NCBI GenBank assembly: GCA_916610825.1
Contig: OU744446.1
Location: 3,729,001-3,793,000 of the forward strand
Reading direction: 5' to 3'
Source: Haliclystus octoradiatus
Lineage: Eukaryota > Cnidaria > Staurozoa > Stauromedusae > Haliclystidae
Length of the DNA stretch: 64,000 bases
In this document: piece by piece, positions 36,001-43,681 of the stretch
How positions within the stretch are numbered: position 1 is the first letter of the stretch
Layout: the number at the start of each line of letters is the position of its first letter
Made by a program: the position numbers and the translations under genes
The notes under the pieces: model-generated
Database searches by the model: none
What the model was told of the DNA's origin: nothing
What the model saw: the letters and a program-made list of their open reading frames with translations, nothing else

Positions 36001-38574
36001 TTACATCAAATGTGTACCATCAGAAGCTATCATTTTTTCATATTAAATTTTTTTTTTTACATGAAATTTACATATTCATGCAATACAATGTGTAGGTGTT
36101 TTAATGTGAACAAATTTATTTGAAAATTTTCACTTTGAATTTTCCACCTTCATGTCCCATTATTCATGGAATCACTCTTTAGCGATCAAGTGTCACGCTG
36201 TGGAGTAAACAAAACATTTAGGACTTTTTCGTGTCTGACTGACAGCGGCCCAAAGTGGTCGAAGAATTTATATAATTTCAAGGTAAAATATACTCATTAT
36301 TCTTCATTTTTACTACTTAATAATACAAAACAAGTGAATTCATACTGATTGATGTAATTTTTGTTAGAAAATCATGAACAGAAAAACGCAAAATTTCATG
36401 TTTTAGTTTGTTGTTGTTCTCATAAATTCATGAGCGGCCAACTCGACGCTCTCTCTAAAACATTAATTTTATCCACATCGAAGTCTATAATCTCAATCAA
36501 ACATATATATAATGATGGTAAAAGTATCTATTTTGGGGAAAACAATGGATTTTTGTCTGAATTCCTTGCTTTATTTTTGACGCTTGTAAAATTTTTGGTT
36601 TCACTTCTGATGGAATCGCCCTTTTGCCTTTTTTTAAATATATTATTGTTCCTATAAATTTTTTAGATAAATCATATTGAATCTTGGAAAAATCCTTGGT
36701 TTTTTATTTACATTGTAGGAACCTTCCTGAACCATCTAGAACATTCTAGAACATAGGAGAACCTACATGACTCCCCGCATGACTCACAATGACCATGCAT
36801 GATCTAGCAGCTTCTAGCATTTATCTAAACACTATAAATACAGTAAATAAAAACTATGAAAACTATGAGAACTTAATGTACAGTCTACTATCAACATGTC
36901 AACTTGGAATTAATATTATTATTCATAAGAAGAAATATACCATACAAATCAATTCAACCTACGTTGTTATTAGGCCTATTATTTCTTCAACATAATTCTA
37001 CAGTTCTCATCAACATCATGTACCGGGATAACAGAAACTGAGGCTATATTTATTGAATCTTAACGTCTTGTTTTGACAGAACAAGTCCTGGTAAAATCCA
37101 GTCTGCAGATTATAGCAGTGGCGCACTCGAGATTCAACGATATTTAGATATTTTAGGGTCAAACGTCAACAAAGCATTTGCTGTTGCGCACCCGAGATCT
37201 CGGCAAAAACTGCCCTCATCTGCAGACTTGGGTAAAACCAAATCTTTCTATCGATTAAAGGAATTACAAGGATGTTAGGATGGGCATTGGAATTTACACA
37301 ATAGCCAATGCAAGTAAGGCCTGGATTATACAGCGCGCTTTCGAGCGTGCCGTGCTTTCGTTTACAGTAAATTGAAAGTTGGCTCGCTGCCGGCGCGCCC
37401 GTTTAACTTGACACGGCTCGCTGTCATTAGCACGGTGCGCTCCAAATCGAAAGCTCGCATAGGAAGAGCGTGCTTTCACTTGAAGGCGAACTTTCATTTC
37501 GACATTCCAGGGATTCCTCTTACCATATTTGGTAAAAACCGGGGGTTGATGTCGAGAAAGAAATGTCTAGCCTCTTTTTCTCGGCCGTTGCCTAGATACA
37601 GTTCCGTTTTGCAAATAAACAGATGAATAAACATTGATTTTCTTTCGAATTATAATCGAAATCCACAAAATAATAATAGGGAAACTACTCAGAGCATCTG
37701 TACTTCTCAATTGAAGAGGAGAAAACTTTCAAATAGTATTAATTAGACAAGGTTATATATATATGCTCTGCAGATTAGATGTAAGCCACTGTCTTGTATT
37801 TGTAGGACCATGGTAGGTTAAAAAACTATCATTGTACGATAATCACAACTATTTGATGGCGAATTGTGATAAAAATCACTTTTTGAAGCAAAATTTATTT
37901 CACGAAAAGCGTATACTTGTCAATCAAAAGTCTTGTGAGATATTTTCTTACACGTCATCATGTAATTCAAAGGAAGTTTTTACACAACTTTTGAGGACGG
38001 CTCGCTGTATAACTAGACATTTTCAAAAGCGCGCGCCTTCAAATGAAAGCGCGCTCGAAAGCACGGCACGCTCGAAAGCGCGCTGTATAATCCAGGCCTA
38101 AAAGTTTTGCTTCTGCGTTAGCCTATCCAATTCAGAACTCATATTTACACCTACAAGAAGGAGGGGAAAATACAGTTCCTGAACTGAGTAGGGTTCAAAT
38201 AGGGTAAACAAGCAAAATCAGCAGCAGGGTAAACATGATTCAGCCTAACCCGTCTACAGAAAAAGGCACTTCACGGCGAAATCTTGAGAGAAAAAACTTT
38301 TTAAGAAAATTGCAGCTCCAGGGGTGGCAATGTCATACTTTGCTTTTGCAAACTGACTGCTGTTTTGTCGTGACTGGCTTATCAAATACCAATTGATTGA
38401 AAATATCATGGACATGTTTACGTTCTCGAAATAGAACAGAGGATTATTTTATATTGAAATTCAAATACATATGATGTTATTGCACATATAAATTGAAAGT
38501 GACACTAGAATAGAAAACAATGCATCAGAATTTTACCTGTACAAAGAGTCATCTATTTCAAGTTCATCAGCCAT
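1..38574 (-). CDS. UBA6: UBA6-like ubiquitin/FAT10-activating enzyme E1 (24 exons found, 3' end outside window)
   Basis: E1 enzymes adenylate the C-terminus of ubiquitin (UBA6 also FAT10) and pass it through a thioester to E2s in the cytosol. Exons, in transcript order: 38574-38537, 31275-31181, 30579-30551, 27589-27495, 26566-26461, 25881-25801, 25676-25551, 23026-22166, 21607-21559, 20145-20116, 18896-18791, 17773-17707, 17275-17237, 16874-16785, 12470-12390, 11446-11315, 9961-9910, 8857-8794, 8571-8502, 6468-6397, 6118-5995, 5567-5488, 3358-3245, then about 93-6. All have AG/GT borders. The first 23 keep phase and give 867 codons; human UBA6 has about 1050. Visible are the inactive adenylation half ([12 protein letters not shown]), the active half ([24 protein letters not shown]) and the catalytic Cys ([10 protein letters not shown], about residue 585). 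[16 protein letters not shown] and [10 protein letters not shown] resemble UBA6 more than UBA1. The exon with the conserved YKNxFLN segment was not found between 94 and 3244. Family assignment is from remembered sequences, without a database search. Confidence 0.93.
6..93 (-). CDS. UBA6: UBA6-like C-terminal exon at window edge
   Basis: After an AG acceptor at 94-95 the minus strand reads [15 protein letters not shown] followed by [14 protein letters not shown]. This matches the start of the E1 ubiquitin-fold domain (human NGISFTIWDRWTVHG...LLDFINAVK). The exon begins with one base completing a split codon. GTGAG at 5-1 could be the donor, or the exon may run on past the window. Confidence 0.8.
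739..901 (+). other. Possible terminal exon on the plus strand (unidentified)
   Basis: A pyrimidine-rich tract and CAG acceptor (ending at 738) precede an open frame of about 53 codons ending TAA at 899-901. It contains [10 protein letters not shown] and [14 protein letters not shown] do not recognise a family. The stretch FKNVFLN...FTSSIE resembles the E1 segment YKNCFLN...FTETTE, which is just the part missing from the UBA6 exons around it, but it is on the opposite strand and one frame break would be needed to extend the match upstream. It may be chance, a decayed inverted copy, or a real terminal exon of another gene. Confidence 0.3.
890..2080 (+). repeat. Dispersed repeat shared with 59450-59760
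   Basis: Two blocks here match a shorter copy in the FBXW2-like gene: GAAGCAGTCTTTCCAAGAG near 940 against GAAGCAGTCTTTTCAAGAG near 59506, and GGATGACAAAGACG plus TGTGACAAATAAAATGCG near 1908-2005 against 59642-59725. The order is the same and the long copy has extra sequence between the blocks. The class is unknown and no coding frame is convincing. The rest, 1090-2080, holds no gene I can support. Confidence 0.45.
2690..2867 (+). mobile_element. pogo/Tigger-like MITE
   Basis: 178-bp inverted-repeat element starting CAGTGGAACCTGTATATAA and ending in its complement (...GGTTTCACTG), flanked by TA on both sides. Further copies: 11643-11822, about 18046-18225, 18951-19122, 24992-25168, 29524-29699, 52909-53011 and four at 56270-57010. 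The CAGT...ACTG ends and TA duplication fit the pogo/Tigger branch of Tc1/mariner (family knowledge). No transposase is encoded. Confidence 0.75.
3045..3230 (+). mobile_element. TA-flanked MITE, second pogo-like family
   Basis: Begins CAGTCGAACTTGGTTAATA and ends with a CAAGTTTGACTG inverted copy, flanked by TA. A closely related copy lies at 8931-9105. The interior (TTGCTTAATATCCC) differs from the CAGTCAAACCTG family. It ends only 14 bp before the exon 23 border of the UBA6-like gene. Confidence 0.7.
4585..4957 (-). mobile_element. tRNA-derived SINE, family 1
   Basis: On the minus strand a tRNA-like head carries an A box TAGCTCAGATGG (4936-4947) and a B box GGTTCAAATCC (4881-4891). A body of roughly 270 bp follows, ending near ACCGTCTACATTACTT. 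The body is shared with a 5'-truncated plus-strand copy at about 62882-63045 and a decayed copy at about 23395-23680. It lies in an intron of the UBA6-like gene. It is not a functional tRNA because the unrelated body continues past the head. Confidence 0.65.
7072..7411. mobile_element. Foldback element with 9-bp target duplication (MULE-like)
   Basis: A 340-bp element with inverted arms TAGCCTGTGTACA... and ...TGTACACAGGCTA of about 70 bp each. A perfect 9-bp direct repeat GTAAGTCAT flanks it at 7063-7071 and 7412-7420. A 9-bp duplication is typical of Mutator-like and Foldback elements. Relatives are at 11545-11602, 42008-42101 and 43552-43663. Confidence 0.75.
8324..8484. repeat. CAGGGTC-ended inverted-repeat element
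   Basis: Starts CAGGGTCCAACAAAAAG and ends ...TCGAACCCTG. The inner arms read CTTCTGGAATCCTAGAGGC and its approximate complement. Related copies: 18455-18583, 25266-25434, 27283-27454, 29070-29125 (partial) and about 50935-51090. Non-autonomous and non-coding. The flanks are TA-rich, but I cannot fix the target duplication in every copy. Confidence 0.55.
9700..9836. repeat. Minisatellite, about 23-bp unit
   Basis: About six imperfect copies of a unit containing TTGTAGCAAGACACAA in tandem. It lies in an intron of the UBA6-like gene, about 75 bp downstream of the exon at 9961-9910. Open frames across it are artefacts of the repeat. Confidence 0.8.
10055..10184. mobile_element. Palindromic MITE with CCCCTGCG ends and GTTCATGAAC core
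   Basis: Best-preserved small copy of the most abundant family here. The ends are CCCCTGCGAAAAACAG and CTGTTTTCGCAGGGG, followed inward by AGGAATTCATGAACAGTTCA and its complement, with TA on both sides. Other copies with both ends visible: 21894-22114, 49180-49304, 51360-51465 and 61986-62143 (decayed). Single-ended or decayed copies: 23187, 26713, 53267, 57780 and 61133. Non-coding. Superfamily uncertain. Confidence 0.75.
11545..11602. mobile_element. Short TAGCCTG foldback
   Basis: 58-bp element beginning TAGCCTGCATGAAGACTC and ending GACTGCAGGAAGGCTA. It is flanked by TATAAAACA on the left and TATAAACAT on the right, similar but not identical. Same end sequence as the 7072-7411 element. 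Confidence 0.5.
11838..12316 (-). pseudogene. Truncated LINE (non-LTR retrotransposon) ORF fragment
   Basis: The minus-strand frame contains RGAPKTTW, then DDLKALNV and [19 protein letters not shown]. This pattern is the C-terminal tail found after the reverse transcriptase domain in many LINE proteins (compare RGRPKxxW...DLKALGI...LAxDRxxWR). No RT catalytic motif is present, so the copy is strongly 5'-truncated. It abuts a pogo-like MITE at 11643-11822 and lies in the intron between UBA6-like exons 12470-12390 and 11446-11315. Confidence 0.6.
12487..12567. repeat. ATC/ATT trinucleotide microsatellite
   Basis: An ATC-type trinucleotide run with ATT and GTC variants, 17 bp upstream of the exon at 12470-12390 on the minus strand, so close to its splice acceptor. 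Poly-Asp or poly-Ser frames across it are artefacts. Confidence 0.9.
13398..13756. repeat. GTTCATGAAC array (about 21-bp unit)
   Basis: Roughly sixteen tandem units of the type AGTTCATCAAAGTTCATGAAC, starting from a CCCCTGCGAAAAAG end like that of the GTTCATGAAC elements. It appears to be a local expansion of the interior of such an element. Non-coding, in an intron of the UBA6-like gene. Confidence 0.85.
13757..16075. other. Intron sequence without recognisable features
   Basis: Part of the intron between UBA6-like exons 16874-16785 and 12470-12390. It is AT-rich and lacks the inverted-repeat families common elsewhere in the window. I see no supported exon or RNA gene. Confidence 0.6.
16076..16593. 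repeat. Second GTTCATGAAC-rich array
   Basis: Irregular array of GTTCATGAAC and AGTTCATCAAAGTTCATGAA units with about 45-bp sub-blocks ending in TTGGAA. It ends ...GAACTTGTTTCGCAGG, resembling the TTCGCAGGGG end of the palindromic MITE. It lies about 190 bp 3' (minus-strand sense) of the exon that carries the catalytic cysteine. Confidence 0.8.
16785..16874 (-). CDS. UBA6: UBA6-like exon 14 with catalytic cysteine
   Basis: Thirty codons, phase 0 at both ends. The sequence [17 protein letters not shown] carries the thioester-forming Cys of E1 enzymes, codon 16842-16844, about residue 585 in this gene model. The exon continues with [12 protein letters not shown], joined in phase to [16 protein letters not shown] in the exon at 12470. 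The active-site context is intact, so nothing here suggests a pseudogene. Confidence 0.93.
19240..19725 (-). repeat. Tandemly amplified half of a pogo-like MITE
   Basis: Four consecutive, highly similar units of about 105 bp, each beginning near AGTGAAACGTG and containing CATCTATGAGAGGTAGATGA and CAGGTGACCTTTATATACAG. A final complete distal half ends ...ACAGGTTCCACTG. The units correspond to one half of the 178-bp CAGTCAAACCTG element. Confidence 0.75.
19850..20012. repeat. Foldback sequence in an intron
   Basis: Inverted arms AATAATGGAGTCAAAGACT and AGTCTTTGACTCCATTATT, further matched by CATTTTCTG/CAGAAAATG and GCGATCATCA/TGATGATCGC around a short centre. No clear target duplication and no coding potential. 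Confidence 0.65.
20999..21446. mobile_element. Inverted-repeat element hosting a nested element
   Basis: Outer arms TATAGTGTAAGCAGCTTAAG (left) and CTTAAGCAGGCTACACTGTA (right) are complementary with small gaps. A partial relative of the right end is at about 30975-31118 (TTGCACTAAGCAGGCTACA). The interior is occupied by the TTAA-flanked element at 21041-21352. Confidence 0.5.
21041..21352. mobile_element. TTAA-flanked inverted-repeat MITE
   Basis: The ends AGTGCACATGACACC and GGTGTCATGTGCACT are perfect inverted copies, with TTAA directly on each side (21037-21040 and 21353-21356). The arms continue imperfectly for about 65 bp. TTAA target sites are used by piggyBac and Kolobok elements. 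No transposase. Confidence 0.7.
22166..23026 (-). CDS. UBA6: UBA6-like exon 8, 287 codons, ATP-binding core
   Basis: This is the largest exon of the gene (861 bp, phase 0 at both ends). It codes from the end of the first catalytic half-domain, through the linker with YLHGGI and the [19 protein letters not shown] segment, into the active adenylation domain with the nucleotide-binding glycine motif [13 protein letters not shown], the metal/ATP Asp in [19 protein letters not shown], and RPQHIQ at the donor. All neighbouring exons are 29-132 bp, so this one stands out in size. Confidence 0.95.
27590..30550. other. Intron 3 of the UBA6-like gene
   Basis: Apart from a pogo-like MITE (29524-29699) and a partial CAGGGTC-type copy (29070-29125), this 2.96-kb intron shows no supported exon, RNA gene or repeat. 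Confidence 0.6.
31688..36244 (-). mobile_element. Unclassified DNA transposon with two layers of subterminal repeats (limits minimal)
   Basis: A transposase-like frame (33226-35337) sits between repeated motifs found nowhere else in the window. Outer motif GTGTCTGACTGACA: 31688, 31856, 32043, 32093 and 36231, inverted at 32468, with a variant at 32064. Inner motif TGTTACGGACATTA: 32585, 32763, 32950, 32972 and 35805, inverted at 35625, 35639 and 35653. Such repeats commonly bind the transposase. True termini and target duplication could not be fixed, so the element may extend beyond these limits. It lies wholly in intron 1 of the UBA6-like gene and on the same strand. Confidence 0.65.
33226..35337 (-). 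pseudogene. Transposase-like protein, split by one in-frame TGA
   Basis: One reading frame of 704 codon positions from ATG at 35337 to the stop at 33226, interrupted only by TGA at 34198-34200. N-terminus: highly basic helix ([18 protein letters not shown], then a [10 protein letters not shown] run). Middle: a Cys/His cluster (CLCIYHEN, then [10 protein letters not shown]) that may bind zinc. Directly after the TGA comes VDFSENY, then [10 protein letters not shown] and [19 protein letters not shown]. The C-terminus has [17 protein letters not shown] and GGWKWP. I recall similar proteins, with SHGKGxxDGxGG and DFSENY motifs, as uncharacterised multi-copy genes in invertebrates; acidic residues there could be DDE/D catalytic residues (inference). 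The stop may be real decay, an intron, readthrough or an assembly error. Confidence 0.7.
37318..38098. mobile_element. Harbinger-like non-autonomous element with TAA duplication
   Basis: 781-bp element whose ends GGCCTGGATTATACAG and CTGTATAATCCAGGCC are perfect complements, continued by GC-rich arms (GCGCGCTTTCGAGCGTGC) to about 45 bp. TAA flanks both ends (37315-37317 and 38099-38101). A 3-bp TWA duplication is characteristic of PIF/Harbinger. No transposase frame inside. The GC-rich ends contrast with the AT-rich surroundings. Confidence 0.7.
38537..38574 (-). CDS. UBA6: UBA6-like exon 1 with start codon
   Basis: Twelve codons plus two bases, reading [12 protein letters not shown], followed by a GTAAAA donor. 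The context AAAATGG is favourable for initiation. The residues EIDDSLY join in phase to [10 protein letters not shown] of the exon at 31275, which matches the E1 N-terminus (human [16 protein letters not shown]). No TATA box or other promoter element is evident upstream. Confidence 0.9.
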
Positions 38575-40180
38575 TTTGAATTGAAATAATTTGCCGTCAA
38601 TAATTGTAGGGCAAAGTTTAAATAAACACGATAACCACTAGAACGAAGGTTGAAGTTCTAATACATCAAATTGAAATCACTTTAATCAAACCACGATAAC
38701 GAATAAATGGAAATGAACAAATAAAGTTACTCAGGAATCAAATCCTAGATAAAAAGGCAACAAGATAACAACAGAAGCTCAACAAGACGAAGAAGAGGCT
38801 GTTCTCAAACGAGGTTTCTAAATCGCAATTGGATTCCAGGAAAACTACTTTTAAGAACATTTTTTGACCATTGAGTCTTGTTGGCAAATAATTGTAATCC
38901 AGATTTATTCTGAATAAATAATGATGATAGCATGCGAGGACTTTGAGGAGAAAGGCCGCAAAGCCGTCACCCCCCAATAGAACGTTTGAGTCAAATTTCG
39001 GACAATTGTGAGATGAGAAATTGCAAAATTCGTGCAATTTTGAAGGTATTACAGTTCAGCAATCCGCACTTAGTTACAAGTCCTGGTTTGATATGCTGCA
39101 ATTTGACGAGCTGTAAATGGGAAACTTACAACTACATATCAAAATCGGCACAGTAAGAAGTGAGACTTGGGAAAGACAAGTATTACGTACTGAACCTCCC
39201 AAATATGCAAATGACACGCCCTTTTTCGGGCAAAGTTGACAACTACCCCCTGCCCAGAAGCGTGTATTTACGGATTAAGGCAGTTGTGGCGAGAAGAGGA
39301 GGAGGTAATATATCATAATTATCCTCATCTTTAGAATCGAGTTAGTCTCAAGATTCAGTACATTTTACTTAATTTGTATTCTTTGCTGCACGTACTCTAT
39401 AGAGCATCTTGAGAAGACGCAGAAAATCGAAAATAGTTCGTTAATAGTTCGTTTCTTAGAACCTTTCAGTTTCAATTTCTAGACTATAGACAGTATTAAT
39501 AGTAGGATAAGTAAGAAGTAGTGTCTCCGTTAAGATCCAATATTACCATATGATATTACTTACAGATACAATTAATCAATACAATAATACAATAGTGGCA
39601 TCAAGAATCGAGAGCTTTACTTTATCATATGTAATTAAAAGATGGTGTAGTTTAACAGATGTAACATTGTATCCCTCGTTTATATGTCTCAAATAAATCT
39701 CTATCATCTCATATATCATATCAATACAGTAGATGGAGTAGATCAGAGACAGAAATGATATTTGATAGTAACAGAAACATCTTTACATCAATTCACTAAT
39801 TAGTCGTTTTGATTAAGGTATGCGAATCATATAGCATTTAACTAAAAGATGGAAATACCTGATTTCCACGTAAAATTACAAAACTATAAATTCCATAAGT
39901 TTAGAAAAGTTTAATATATCAGTAATTATATTTATATTTCATTGGGAATTAATATTTTTGAAATTAAAAGATTTAATCTTTCATATTTGCTCAACTGAGT
40001 TGATATCAAACTTAACAGCATAAAAACAGATTGGCAAAACTCGGACAGTTATTGAATAATAAATCAATATTACATTAAAAATCAATGTCAGATATATCTG
40101 ATATGATGCCGATATCATAGCCAACTCGCTCATTTACCTTTCTCTTAGTCATTTGATTCACAGAGTTAAAAAATAAACAC
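38575..40180. other. Spacer between UBA6-like and amine oxidase genes
   Basis: Upstream region of the UBA6-like gene and downstream region of amine oxidase 1, both on the minus strand. A segment at about 38990-39275 (TGCAATTTTGAAGG, ATGCAAATGACACGCCC, AGAAGCGTGTATTTACGG) is related to 11030-11165, so it is a dispersed repeat. No promoter motif or gene is recognisable. Confidence 0.5.
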
Positions 40181-40186
40181 TACTTC

Positions 40187-40512
40187 AGACGTGTCAGGCA
40201 TACCCGATATCGTAATCAAAAATTCATAAATCTTCCGATGATGATTGTTTGAATCGATTTATTTCGCAACGTATATATCGATGTATGTATGATTAATTAC
40301 TTAGAACAACTCCCTTCATCATTACCATTGTTACGTATCATATCCTCATCAGATGTGTCAGGTATACCCGATATCGTAATAAAAATCATTATTCATAAAT
40401 CTTCTGATGATGATTGTTTGAACCGATTTTCTCAAAACGTACACATCGATATACATATGATTAATTAGTTTGAACAAGTCCCTTCATCATTACTATTCTT
40501 ACGAGTCATATC
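40187..40512. repeat. Tandem duplication (164-bp period) at the 3' end of amine oxidase 1
   Basis: The sequence beginning GTGTCAGGCATACCCGATAT at 40191 recurs at 40355 as GTGTCAGGTATACCCGATAT. The copies include TGATGATTGTTTGAA and CCCTTCATCATTA. The copy nearer the gene contains its last codons and stop. The distal copy still reads as a similar tail ending in TAA. Confidence 0.85.
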
Positions 40513-42949
40513 CCCGTCTTGATTAACTTCAGCATAAACAGAATCCCTACTAAAAACAGATTGATCTTCGTCAAAATAACCATATGGTTTTAAAAAAAAA
40601 GTATATGTATTACCAGTTGTAAATGTATTAGGTACATCTTCAGTATTGGGTATATGTAATCCACCGACTGTTACCCAAGCAACTAAATCTTCATTTTTTA
40701 TATTATCATTATCATTGATAATAGCATCAAAATTATATGCAGGGTCCTCCATACCATGTTGATTATATGTACAAATACCATAACGTTCATTATCATTATA
40801 TTTTGTAATAGCTAATTGATATTTGGTCCATGCAGCTGCTTTGGTAACAGGGAAATCATCTGAGAATATTTGTTTCACCATATATAATGGCATGATACGA
40901 TATCCTTTGGGATTACCAAAACGATTTTTTTCAGCTTCGTTCATAACTACCATATATTTTGGATGGTCAAAATTGTATTTTAATATTGCATCTTTTTCAT
41001 TTATTTTGATATTTTTTTCGATAGTTTTTGCTATTCTATACGTACCGGGTTCCCAACGATAGTCAGTGATATTCTTAGGCACAACATCAACAGTTTGATA
41101 ACTATTTTTAACACCTTCGATATCGATATCAACCCGATACAAAATAAAGTGATCGTGAATCGTGCCGATATTATGTTCAAATGATTGAAACCCGTATGTA
41201 TTTTCATCTTCATCAAAATATGCTGTTTGTAAATAACCAGTTGCAGTTGTACGTGATTCAATCACACCGTTTTGATGAAATATAAAATCGGATATATAAT
41301 CGTAATTCATCGGTGTAGCTACCGATCGTATCATTAAAGCTTTGCCTGGTAAACCTCCGTAATACCATGGTTTGATCGATGGATTATATTTGAACTCCCT
41401 GTGTCGACGAACTGGTATCCCTGTATCATATTCAAATATACAAATTGTTTTCTCGCGTTTGATTGGTTCATGCGATAAGAAATAAATATAAGTGTCTAAA
41501 TATGTAGCAGTTTCGGGGCAATCTACACCTTCTATAAGACTATGTGTAAACGCACCTAATCCGCCAATCGAATCCGCGTAATAAGACGAAGAAGCTTTTC
41601 CACTATCTCCTGAATAGGCAGCAAAAGCCTCTTGTAAAGACAGCTCATATATTATACGTTTGCCCTTATAGCGGATATCAAATACACCCAAACCGGTTAC
41701 AGCTCGAAGAGATACTTCAAATGCCCAATTCATATAATTAACTTTATTTCCGTGAACTGAATACCGTTTTCCACTTGGCTCCGTTAATTTCGGTGCATTT
41801 AAAGGTGCACTTGGATACATATCTTTTCTAAATTTGATTGATGCACGAAGTAGATTTTCTTCGTCTGGATAAGGTAATTTTACCTTTTTCACGGTCCCAT
41901 TATTGTATCCTTGCATTAACTCTTCAACAGAATCAAAAATTTGATTGTTATAGTTAATCTGAAGTCAAAGAATAAGAACAAAAAATGATGTCAAGCACAT
42001 CCAAACATAGCCTGCTCGCAGACTCACTGTCAAAATGTAAATTTGGTAAACACTATTGTTTACCAAATTTACATTTTGACAGTGAGTCTGCGAGCAGGCT
42101 AATCCAAATAGATATTTATGCATTACTCTGAACTGAGACTTACCATTGAAACCTTGAACTTCGATGGATCAGTCCCACTATGATCTATTTTTACCTCAAA
42201 TGGTAAAGCATATATATATTTCCCGCCAACATCACGTAATAGCTGAACCCATGTTTGTCGAACATGTTTCTTGAAAGATGCAGGAAAGCCATTCGGTGCA
42301 TACGATAGACATTTGTCGCCACATTTATGCATAGTTTCTCCAAAACTTTCCATTAATAATTTTTCAGCATGAACAGAAACATCATACATTAAACCAATTT
42401 TATAAATTTCTTCTTTATCATTTTGACCACTACCATCGTAAGGAATTGGATTTTGAAAACCATTCATCAATAAACGATTATGTTGAGTAGGTTTAGGTAA
42501 AGGTCCAACAATATATTCTTCAATGTCTGGGATTTTTTTTGCTGTATTTAATAAAACAACTCGTGCAAACCGTGAAAGTTGTTTTGTTTTTTCATCGAGA
42601 TAGTCAACGACGTTGGATTTGGGTGGTAAATAATTTTCAATGGCAAATATAAAATTATCACCAAGTGTAGCTGCTCCATATGCAGTAACATTTAATGATT
42701 TTTGATTTATTATATAATTTCTTGCATTAATAATTTCAATTTTGGTTAAATCTTGAAAGACATTTGGTGGCCCATCTGGATTAAGATCTTGCTTTAAATC
42801 CGATTGACATGATGAGATTGTTGATGAAGATGATGATAATATGACATCGTTATCTTGTGCAATTATAATTAATGCAATTATCAAACCAAATGATAATAAG
42901 ATAAAAAATACCAACAACAATTTGTATAGACATGATACAGAATTACGTT
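40465..42949 (-). CDS. Membrane copper amine oxidase 1 (primary-amine oxidase)
   Basis: Copper/topaquinone amine oxidases deaminate primary amines to aldehydes with H2O2 and ammonia. Exons 42949-42144 and 41958-40465 give 765 residues, close to human AOC3 (763). One hydrophobic segment near the N-terminus (LLLVFFILLSFGLIIALIII) predicts a type II membrane protein facing outside. Catalytic features are intact: Asp in YYADSIGGLG, topaquinone Tyr in TPMNYDY (codon 41302-41304), copper His pair IHDH (41155-41157 and 41149-41151), and the third His in TVGGLHIPNTEDVP (40654-40656), which fits the family signature. The acceptor at 42950 mirrors that of the paralogue, so an unseen first exon is likely; alternatively translation could start at the in-frame Met at 43043. 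It is head-to-head with amine oxidase 2. Confidence 0.93.
42008..42101. mobile_element. Near-perfect 45-bp-arm hairpin, TAGCCTG family
   Basis: The arms TAGCCTGCTCGCAGACTCAC... and their exact complement enclose a 4-base loop (CTAT). It is flanked by ATCCAAACA (41999-42007) and ATCCAAATA (42102-42110), a 9-bp duplication with one mismatch. It lies inside the intron of amine oxidase 1. The perfect arms suggest a recent insertion. Confidence 0.85.
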
Positions 42950-43551
42950 CTAGAAATAAGTTGAGATAAAAATAGACGTTAGAGTGAGAGTTTACTTGGA
43001 GGACTACTTTATACTTTGAGTAGGCTATAATAATCTTTCTCAAAATTCGGAAAACAGTTTTAGGGTATTGTTTGATTTCTTTGCCATGAACAACTTTATT
43101 AGTATACTTTTTGACTTCCCTGACTTTGAATTTTTCACTTGACTTTTATTTTTCCCATTTTTATTAATAATTTCCCATTAATAATTTTTTAGACTAATGT
43201 GGGCTTTTATGTGATTAATTTTTATGTGGGTATCTTTATCTTTTTCATGACCTACAACTTTTTATGGTCATTTTCTGTCAAAGCTCTATGGAAGTGCAGG
43301 GAAGGTAATTGGTATAGTTACCCCCCCAAGGAGTTATATGTCCCGATAATATAGCGTGTGCGTTCATGTGCATCATGACCTTTCTCACAGTTGGACTTCG
43401 ATAATCTATCACTTGTGAGTTTCAATATTATGTCAAAAAGGCAATTATTGTTTCCTTCTTTGCTCCTAATTACCACGCCTATCGTATTGATTATTTTCGC
43501 GCCAATTTTCATTGGCTATGTTGAGTACCAGACCTTGGCCATGTCAAAAAC

Positions 43552-43663
43552 TAGCCTGCGCACAGATCCAAATCTTTTTTTTATGATTAGTAGGATCTGC
43601 GTAGTATTGACGGAAAGCTACTAATCATAAAAAGAAGATTTGGGTCTGCGCACACACAAGCTA
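43552..43663. mobile_element. TAGCCTG-family foldback upstream of amine oxidase 1
   Basis: 112-bp element beginning TAGCCTGCGCACAGATCC and ending GGTCTGCGCACACACAAGCTA (last base 43663), with arms of about 45 bp. Flanked by GTCAAAAAC (43543-43551) and GTCCAAAAC (43664-43672), a 9-bp duplication with one mismatch. Confidence 0.75.
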
Positions 43664-43681
43664 GTCCAAAACTGTTTGGTG

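Noticed and set aside
38738..39037. 99-codon open frame upstream of the UBA6-like gene
   Set aside because: It overlaps a dispersed repeat related to 11030-11165 and shows no domain. Not supported as a gene.
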